A DNA stretch of 64,000 nucleotides from Corynebacterium sp. 74A. Its GTDB lineage: Bacteria > Actinomycetota > Actinomycetes > Mycobacteriales > Mycobacteriaceae. Location: positions 248,001 through 312,000 of the forward strand of contig NZ_PQMG01000001.1 of NCBI RefSeq assembly GCF_008930665.1. Direction: 5' to 3'. This document shows, in pieces, positions 54,882 through 61,364 of the stretch (its first letter is position 1; every line of letters begins with the position of its first letter). A model generated the notes under the pieces. That model ran no database searches and was not told the origin of the DNA. It worked only from the letters and a program-made list of their open reading frames with translations. The position numbers and the translations under genes are program-made.

Positions 54882-56063
54882 ATGGCACGAGACGATTTCT
54901 CGATGTACGAACTGGAGTACCCTTCTCCAGAGCTGTCTTCCTCCGCCGAGCGAGACAGCGAGGGCAATAGCACTCCGGGGCTAACGATGTTGATTGCTTT
55001 GGAGGGCTACGCCGATGCCGGCCGCGCCGTGGAGATGGTATCGCGGCATTTGCTCTCCGCATTGGATCACCGCCTCATTGCCTCGTTTAACAACGATGAA
55101 CTCATTGACTATCGCTCCCGCCGCCCGCCGGTGGCGATCGATCAGCAGCGCGTAGTCGAGATCGACGATCTCAAGCTCACGCTCAATGTAGTGCGCGATA
55201 CTAACGGGCGCTCCTTCCTGCTGCTCTCCGGCCCGGAGCCGGATCTGCGCTGGCAGGCGTTTAGCAAGGCTGTGGCCGATCTGGTGGAGCGCTATAATGT
55301 CGAACAAACTATTGCGCTCTACGCGGCCCCTATGTCGGTGCCGCATACCCGCCCGCTGATCGTCTCGGCGCACGGCAATGATCCGCAGCTGGTTCAGCCG
55401 CTCTACACCATGGATTCTCAGATCATCGTGCCCGGCGCGGCGGCGCTGCATATCGAGCGGCTGCTTAATAAGCGGGGCCGTAATGTTGCCGGCTATACCG
55501 CACATGTGCCGCACTATGTCTCCGCCTCGGAGTACCCAGAGGCGGCGTTGAGCCTCTTGCACGCCATTGGTGATGTCGGCGAGCTGGTGCTGCCGCTGAA
55601 GTCCTTGCAGGCCGATGCCGAGCGGGTCAAGCGCGATTTGGCGGAGCAGACTTTTAACTCGCAGGAGATTCAGCAGGTGGTCTCCTCCCTGGAGGAGCAG
55701 TACGACGAGCAGCTGGCGCGCTTCCGCGAAGCCAACCCCCAAGCGCTTATCCCCCGCAACGTGGAGATCCCCTCCTCCGAGGAGCTGGGCGCGGAGTTTG
55801 AGGAGTTTCTTGCCTCCGTTGCCAGCGAGACCTCAGCTGCCGCCGACGGCGAGGAGCATGCGTCAGACGCCGCCGAGGATGGCCAGCCCCGCACCCGCTG
55901 GCAGGCCATGCTGGAGCGTCTCGGTGGCGAGGAGCACAGTATGTATCACGCCGAGCCCCAGCAGGATCAGCCCCAGCAGGAGGAGCATCAGGCGGGTGAG
56001 AAGGACTCCGCTGCGGAGGATGCCAGCGAAGACGCCGACGGCGGCGAGGGCAATTCCCACTAA
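54882..56063 (+). CDS. PAC2 family protein
   Basis: A 393-residue protein of the PAC2 (proteasome assembly chaperone 2-like) family. The core LIALEGYADAGRAVEMVSRHLL to APMSVPHTRPLIVSAHGNDP is the actinobacterial PAC2 signature, and an ATP-grasp-like structural relation is known for the family. The last 110 residues are Glu/Gln/Asp-rich and probably disordered. Its job in corynebacteria, which lack the proteasome core, is unclear. Start ATG with AAGGAG seven bases upstream. The next helicase gene follows 89 bases later on the same strand. Confidence 0.88.
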   Translation: MARDDFSMYELEYPSPELSSSAERDSEGNSTPGLTMLIALEGYADAGRAVEMVSRHLLSALDHRLIASFNNDELIDYRSRRPPVAIDQQRVVEIDDLKLTLNVVRDTNGRSFLLLSGPEPDLRWQAFSKAVADLVERYNVEQTIALYAAPMSVPHTRPLIVSAHGNDPQLVQPLYTMDSQIIVPGAAALHIERLLNKRGRNVAGYTAHVPHYVSASEYPEAALSLLHAIGDVGELVLPLKSLQADAERVKRDLAEQTFNSQEIQQVVSSLEEQYDEQLARFREANPQALIPRNVEIPSSEELGAEFEEFLASVASETSAAADGEEHASDAAEDGQPRTRWQAMLERLGGEEHSMYHAEPQQDQPQQEEHQAGEKDSAAEDASEDADGGEGNSH

Positions 56064-56152
56064 GCGGGCGCACGCCCCGCTGCGGCTGCTCCTCACGCGG
56101 CTGCGAGGGGCCTCCCGCGCCGCAGCAGCGGGGCTAGGTAGTCTGAGTAAGT

Positions 56153-58696
56153 GTGAAAACGACGCTAACTCAGTTCCTGCCGGATCTCGCCGAAGTACCC
56201 GAGTCGCTGCTCGATGAATCAGTATTCGATTCCTATCTGCGCTGGGTAGACGATAGCGGGATGAGCCTCTACCCCGCCCAAGAGGAAGCGTCACTGGGGA
56301 TTCTCGCTGGCGATAATGTTATTCTCGCCACCCCCACGGGCTCGGGTAAGTCCATGGTGGCGATTGCCGCGGCCTTCATCGCGATGGCGCGCGGCCAGCG
56401 TTCCTACTACACCGCCCCCATCAAGGCGCTGGTGAGCGAGAAGTTCTTCGCCCTCTGCGATATTTTCGGCCCCGAGCAGGTGGGGATGATGACCGGCGAT
56501 GCCACCGTCAATGGCTCGGCCCCCATCATCTGCGCGACCGCGGAGATCGTGGCCAATATTGCCCTCCGCGATGGCAAGGATGCCGCCATCGACCAGGTGA
56601 TCATGGACGAGTTCCACTACTACTCCGATCCCCAACGGGGCTGGGCGTGGCAAGTGCCGCTGCTCGAGCTGCCCAAAGCGCAGTTCCTGTTGATGTCCGC
56701 CACCCTGGGCGATACCACGCACCTAGAAAAGGACCTCAGCGAGCGCACGGGGCGAGATACCACCTTGGTCGCGGGGGCGACTCGACCCGTTCCGCTGGAG
56801 TTTTCCTATGTTTATACCCCGGTGCACGAGACCATCGAGAAGCTGATCTCGCAGGACAAAGCCCCCATCTATGTGGTGCACTTCACCCAACGCGAGGCCA
56901 CCGAGCGCGCCCAGGCGCTGACCTCGCTGAAGGTTATTAACGATGAGGAAAAGAAGAAGATCGCCGAGGAGATCGGCTCCTTCCGCTTCTCTACTCGTTT
57001 CGGCACCACCTTGTCCTCGCTACTGCGCAAGGGCATCGGCATCCACCATGCCGGCATGCTGCCGAAGTATCGCCGCCTCGTCGAACGCCTCTCCCAGACC
57101 GGACTATTGAAGGTCATTTGTGGCACCGACACCCTGGGTGTGGGTATCAACGTGCCCATTCGCACTGTATTGATGACGGGGCTAGTGAAATTCGACGGCC
57201 AGCGCCAACGCCTCGTGAAATCGCGGGAGTTCCACCAGATCGCCGGGCGCGCAGGCCGGGCCGGCTTCGACACGGTGGGCACCGTGGTTATTGAAGCGCC
57301 GGAGCATGAGATCGAAAACTATAAGCTGCGCAAGCGCGCCGGCCAGGATGAGGCGAAGCTGAAGAAGCTCCGCAAAAAGGCCGCCCCGAAGGGCGAGGTG
57401 ACGTGGACGGATACCACCTATGAGCGGCTTATCGACGCCGAGCCAGAGAACATGCAATCCCAATTTAGGGTGTCGCACTCCATGCTGCTCAACCTGCTCG
57501 CCCGCGAGGGCGATGGGCTCCACCACATCACGGAGCTGATCCGACGCACCCACGACCCGCGCGCTAAACAGAACACCGAGCTACTCACTTCTATCGACTT
57601 GATTAAGGGCTTGGTGGCGACAGGTATCGTCGATAAGCATGCTGGGAGTGACCCGCATGAGGAGCGCTATCAGCTCACCGCCGAGCTGCAGCGAGACTTT
57701 GCCCTCAACCAGCCACTGGCGCCCTTTGCCATCGCCGCACTCGAAGTATTGGACCCAGAGTCGGAGACCTTCGCGCTCGATGTGATCTCGGTATTTGAGG
57801 CGATTCTGGAAAATCCCCGACAGCTGCTGGTCGGCCAGGAACGCGCCGCGCGAGGGGCGGAAATTCAGGCGCTCAAAGCGGAGGGCTACGACTATCACGA
57901 TCGCATGGCGATGATCGAGGGGATCACCTATCCGCAGCCGCTGAAGGAGCTGCTGGAGCAGACCTACGACACCTATGCCGAAACCCAGCCCTGGGTGAAA
58001 GAGTTTGAGTTAAAGCCGAAATCAGTGGTGCGGGAAATGATCGAAAAGGCCATGACCTTCTCCGATCTCGTCTCCACCTATCAGCTGGCCCGCTCGGAGG
58101 GGGTGGTATTGCGGTATCTCACCGATGCGTGGCGCACCCTCGAGCACTCGGTGCCGCCGGAGTATCGCAACGAGCAGGTCGACGACATCATTGTGTGGCT
58201 GGGCGAGCTGGTGCGCCAGGTCGATTCCTCGCTCTTGGATGAGTGGGCGCATATGGCCGATCCCGACCAGCCCATCGATCAGGACACCGTGGATCAGCAG
58301 GTGGCCTTTGGGGTGGAGGATCCGAGCGCGCTCAGCGCCAATCGCCGCGCCTTCACCATCATGGTGCGCAACTACTTCTTCCGCCTCACCCAGCTCTTCG
58401 CCTATGAGGAGGAGGACGCCCTCGCGCAGATGGTGGCCTATCTCGACGATGCCCCAGACTTCCCCACTGCCATGGACGCCTATTTCGACGAATACGCGGA
58501 CATGGATGTGGGACCTGAGGCGCGCGGCCCCGAATACTTCCACCTCACTCAGAATGGGCGCAGCTGGTCGGTACGGCAAATATTCAAAGACCCCGAGGGC
58601 GATAACTCCTTCGCGCTCCAGGGCGTCGTGGATCTCGATGCCTCGGATGCAGCCGGCGAGGTGCAGCTCAGCGCCCTGCAGCTCGATTATCACTAG
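56153..58696 (+). CDS. Ski2/Mtr4-like SF2 helicase with DUF3516 domain
   Basis: An 847-residue helicase. Motif I is ATPTGSGKSMVA at about residue 63, motif II is MDEFHYYSDPQRGWAW (DEFH), motif III MSATLGD and motif VI QIAGRAGRAGFD. The C-terminal 350 residues match DUF3516, typical of actinobacterial helicases of this family (RNA-directed type like HelY/Mtr4). GTG start at 56153 follows a TAGTCT box by eight bases, so it may be leaderless. Two copies of the repeat word are within it (57427 and 57628), the first read as Leu-Ile-Asp-Ala. Confidence 0.9.
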   Translation: MKTTLTQFLPDLAEVPESLLDESVFDSYLRWVDDSGMSLYPAQEEASLGILAGDNVILATPTGSGKSMVAIAAAFIAMARGQRSYYTAPIKALVSEKFFALCDIFGPEQVGMMTGDATVNGSAPIICATAEIVANIALRDGKDAAIDQVIMDEFHYYSDPQRGWAWQVPLLELPKAQFLLMSATLGDTTHLEKDLSERTGRDTTLVAGATRPVPLEFSYVYTPVHETIEKLISQDKAPIYVVHFTQREATERAQALTSLKVINDEEKKKIAEEIGSFRFSTRFGTTLSSLLRKGIGIHHAGMLPKYRRLVERLSQTGLLKVICGTDTLGVGINVPIRTVLMTGLVKFDGQRQRLVKSREFHQIAGRAGRAGFDTVGTVVIEAPEHEIENYKLRKRAGQDEAKLKKLRKKAAPKGEVTWTDTTYERLIDAEPENMQSQFRVSHSMLLNLLAREGDGLHHITELIRRTHDPRAKQNTELLTSIDLIKGLVATGIVDKHAGSDPHEERYQLTAELQRDFALNQPLAPFAIAALEVLDPESETFALDVISVFEAILENPRQLLVGQERAARGAEIQALKAEGYDYHDRMAMIEGITYPQPLKELLEQTYDTYAETQPWVKEFELKPKSVVREMIEKAMTFSDLVSTYQLARSEGVVLRYLTDAWRTLEHSVPPEYRNEQVDDIIVWLGELVRQVDSSLLDEWAHMADPDQPIDQDTVDQQVAFGVEDPSALSANRRAFTIMVRNYFFRLTQLFAYEEEDALAQMVAYLDDAPDFPTAMDAYFDEYADMDVGPEARGPEYFHLTQNGRSWSVRQIFKDPEGDNSFALQGVVDLDASDAAGEVQLSALQLDYH
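57427..57439 (+). repeat. GCTTATCGACGCC repeat, copy inside helicase gene
   Basis: Exact 13-base copy in frame as L-I-D-A. Confidence 0.6.
57628..57638 (-). repeat. GCTTATCGACG repeat (11 of 13 bases), inside helicase gene
   Basis: Shorter minus-strand copy, 190 bases from the previous one. Confidence 0.4.
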
Positions 58697-58715
58697 GCAG
58701 CACCCACCTGAGACA

Positions 58716-58759
58716 TCACCGCGCTGCCTATGACCAGGATCGGTACTGGGCAGCGCGGT
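58716..58759 (+). terminator. Hairpin after the helicase gene
   Basis: Stem CACCGCGCTGCC/GGCAGCGCGGTG (12 bp), 19 bases past the stop. Confidence 0.75.
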
Positions 58760-58774
58760 GTCGTGTGTAGACAT

Positions 58775-58813
58775 ACAAAAGACGACGCTCCATCGATGTT
58801 GATGGGCGTCGTC
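58775..58813 (-). terminator. Intrinsic terminator of ahpC-ahpD
   Basis: Stem AGACGACGC/GCGTCGTCT followed on the minus strand by TTTTGTATG, 20 bases past the ahpD stop. Confidence 0.85.
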
Positions 58814-58832
58814 TAGGTGCGAGACTCGGCTC

Positions 58833-59357
58833 TTAGCGAGCAGCCTCAATCTCTACAGCTTGGGCAACAGCCTGGACGGTGGCGGCGACCTTCACGGCCT
58901 CCCACACCTGCTCCTTGGTGAGCCCCTCTTCGCGCACGGTCTTATCGTGGGCGACCGAGCAGTGCTCGCAGCCGTTGATGGTGGACACGGCGAGGGAGTA
59001 CAGCTCGAAGTCGGCCTTATCGATGCCCGGCTTGGCGATGATGTTCATGCGCAGACCGAACTTCACCTTGGCGTAGTCATCGCCCAGCCAGCCCTTGGCG
59101 CGGTAGGCAACGTTGTTCATCGCCATGATGGTGGCGGAACCCAAGGCGGCGTCGAAAGCCTCCTCGGAGAGGTGCTCCTTGGCCTCGTCGGCGATCTCGG
59201 AGAACACGGTCTCGTTGCGGGTAGCGGCGGCGGAGGCCACGAGGGCGCCCCACAGCTGCTGCTCGTTGAGCTCAGAGGTGCGGGTCAAAGAACCCAGGTT
59301 GAGCTTGACGTCCTTGGCGTAATCGGGCAGGGACGAACGCAGGTTATCAATCGACAT
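58833..59357 (-). CDS. ahpD: Alkyl hydroperoxide reductase AhpD (CMD family)
   Basis: A 174-residue carboxymuconolactone decarboxylase-fold thiol reductase. The redox CxxC is at C130-C133 ([13 protein letters not shown]) with the proton-relay H137. AhpD recharges AhpC using lipoamide-linked electrons, as in mycobacteria. Length and spacing are normal. It starts three bases after the ahpC stop, so ahpC-ahpD form one operon under oxyR control. Confidence 0.96.
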   Translation of the reverse strand: MSIDNLRSSLPDYAKDVKLNLGSLTRTSELNEQQLWGALVASAAATRNETVFSEIADEAKEHLSEEAFDAALGSATIMAMNNVAYRAKGWLGDDYAKVKFGLRMNIIAKPGIDKADFELYSLAVSTINGCEHCSVAHDKTVREEGLTKEQVWEAVKVAATVQAVAQAVEIEAAR

Positions 59358-59360
59358 CTA

Positions 59361-59957
59361 TTACTTCAGACCTTCCTGGAGCACGTCCATCTTGTTGATG
59401 TTCTTGGTGGGGTCATTAGCTTCCCAGTTGCAGGCGCAGACCTCTTCGGACTGGAGAGCGTCGAGGGCGCGCAGCACCTCGTCGACGTTACGGCCCACAG
59501 CGTCCGGGGTCACGGACACGAACTGGATCACGCCATCGGGATCGATGATGAAGGTGGCGCGGTCAGCAACACCGTCGGCGTTCTCCACACCGAGGGTGCG
59601 GATAAGCTCGTGCTTGACGTCGGAGAACATCGGGAAAGGAACGCCCTTGAGCTCCGGGTGGGTGGCACGCCAGTTGAAGTGAGCGAACTCGTTATCGGTG
59701 GAGCCGCCGAGCACCTGGGTGTCGCGATCCAAGAACTCCTCGTTCAGCTTGCCGAAGGCAGCGATCTCGGTCGGGCACACGAAGGTGAAGTCCTTGGGGT
59801 AGAAGAACACAACCTTCCACTGACCCTCGTACTTGTCGAGGGAGACAGTCTCGAAATAATCCTCGGGAGAGGTGGCGTTGGCCTCGTGCAGGTCGCCGCC
59901 CTTAAGAGCAGTGAGCTCGAACTCAGGGAACTTTTCTCCAACGGTCATGATAGCCAT
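59361..59957 (-). CDS. ahpC: Alkyl hydroperoxide reductase AhpC (peroxiredoxin)
   Basis: A 198-residue 2-Cys peroxiredoxin that reduces peroxides. The peroxidatic cysteine is C61 in FTFVCPTEI, and the resolving pair is C174/C176 in EEVCACNWE, giving three cysteines as in mycobacterial AhpC. The start is ATG 59957 with GGAGGAAA upstream. A reading 29 residues longer enters the promoter region. It is transcribed divergently from oxyR, with a 372-base gap containing repeated elements. Confidence 0.97.
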   Translation of the reverse strand: MAIMTVGEKFPEFELTALKGGDLHEANATSPEDYFETVSLDKYEGQWKVVFFYPKDFTFVCPTEIAAFGKLNEEFLDRDTQVLGGSTDNEFAHFNWRATHPELKGVPFPMFSDVKHELIRTLGVENADGVADRATFIIDPDGVIQFVSVTPDAVGRNVDEVLRALDALQSEEVCACNWEANDPTKNINKMDVLQEGLK

Positions 59958-60329
59958 GTGTTTTCCTCCAAATATCGCTGATGCGATGTAGCAATGTACA
60001 AGCGGTGCAGACAGCTGTGCTGATGTCCGCAGTGCAGACAACAACTGTCCGCGGGCTTAGTGTGCAACACCGATGGGCGCGGCGGGCGACTGTGCACCAT
60101 AACGTGAGGCATCTCACCTCTGTCTGGCTGTGGTCGCTGCCGCATCGTGGCGAAAGAGCCGCAATCTGGGCTTTTAGCCCTCCCATTTCTGGGAAAAGCA
60201 GCTCATCCTCACGGGATGCAGTGGGCTTATAAGCTCCTGCCCCGCCATCTGCGTTGCTGCCATAAGTATGCCACATATTCCGCTGACGTCAAGAGGTAAA
60301 ACTTTTTGTCTTGTTATAGAGTAATAAGT
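59958..60329. other. ahpC-oxyR divergent control region
   Basis: No gene. Two GTGCAGACA direct repeats (60005-60013 and 60032-60040) and two TGTCCGC repeats (60024-60030 and 60046-60052) are interleaved near the ahpC side; they are candidate OxyR sites. Confidence 0.55.
60317..60322 (+). promoter_or_regulatory. Candidate -10 box of oxyR
   Basis: TAGAGT, seven bases before the ATG at 60330. TATAGA two bases upstream is an alternative. Confidence 0.5.
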
Positions 60330-61301
60330 ATGAACAATAAAGACTACCGCCCGACTCTTGCGCAGCTGCGCACCTTCGTCACCATCGCGGAAAAACGGCA
60401 CTTCGGCATCGCCGCCGCCAAACTCAACATCTCTCAGCCTTCGCTCTCCCAGGCGCTCGCCGCCCTCGAATCCGGGCTCGGAGTACAGCTGATCGAACGC
60501 TCCACCCGTAAGGTCATCGTCACCCCGATAGGCGCGAAACTGCTCCCCTTCGCCAAGGCCACCCTGGAGCAGGCCAATTCCTTCCTCTCCCAAGCACGCG
60601 GCGCCGATGGACCACTCCAAGGCCCCTTAACGATTGGCATTATTCCCACCGCCGCGCCCTATCTCTTGCCTGAGCTGCTCACCTTGCTCTATCAGGACTA
60701 TCCCGAGCTGGAACCGCGCATCGTCGAAGATCAAACCCACTATCTTGAGACCATGCTCCGTGATGGCCAAATCGACTGCGCCCTACTGGCCACCCCCGTA
60801 AGCCGCAGCGGTCTCGAGAGCTATTCCCTCTACGACGAGAACTTCGTTATCGCCGTCAACGACAAAGATCCACTGGCCGGCCGCACTGACGTCACGCTGT
60901 CGTCGTTAAAGCAACTCCAACTGCTCTTGCTTGACGACGGCCACTGCTTGCGCGATCAGATCATTGATCTCTGCCGCGTGGCCAAGACTGATCCAGAAGA
61001 TCAATCCTCCACCTTCACCCGCGCCACCAGCCTCACCACGGTGCTGCAGTGCGTGGGCGCCGGCTTCGGCTCGACTCTCATCCCCGCCTCCGCCCTGAAA
61101 GCCGAGGGCAGCCGGCAAGGCGTGGCCATCGCCCACTTCGCCCCCTCGGTGACAGCCCAGCGCACCATGCGCTTGGTCTATCGGGCCTCCTCCTTCCGCA
61201 GCGAGGACTTCGCCGCGCTCGGCAAGGAGATCACCCGCGCCTACCAGGCCACGATCAGCGCCACCGCCGAGGATCGCCGCGAGGACTCGCCCAGCGCCTA
61301 A
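60330..61301 (+). CDS. oxyR: Peroxide-sensing LysR-type regulator OxyR
   Basis: A 323-residue LysR-family regulator. The helix-turn-helix is at about residues 22-42 (GIAAAKLNISQPSLSQALAAL). The sensing cysteines are C206 and C215 (DGHCLRDQIIDLC), nine residues apart as in E. coli OxyR. It faces ahpC-ahpD, the classical target operon, and probably controls it. The ATG at 60330 fits a -10 box seven bases upstream. An earlier in-frame ATG eight codons upstream lies in the promoter. Confidence 0.95.
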   Translation: MNNKDYRPTLAQLRTFVTIAEKRHFGIAAAKLNISQPSLSQALAALESGLGVQLIERSTRKVIVTPIGAKLLPFAKATLEQANSFLSQARGADGPLQGPLTIGIIPTAAPYLLPELLTLLYQDYPELEPRIVEDQTHYLETMLRDGQIDCALLATPVSRSGLESYSLYDENFVIAVNDKDPLAGRTDVTLSSLKQLQLLLLDDGHCLRDQIIDLCRVAKTDPEDQSSTFTRATSLTTVLQCVGAGFGSTLIPASALKAEGSRQGVAIAHFAPSVTAQRTMRLVYRASSFRSEDFAALGKEITRAYQATISATAEDRREDSPSA

Positions 61302-61364
61302 GACGATCACAGGGTGCGGGCTACTCGCCCTTGGATGCTGCTAGTGGCTAGAATCTAAGTTCTT

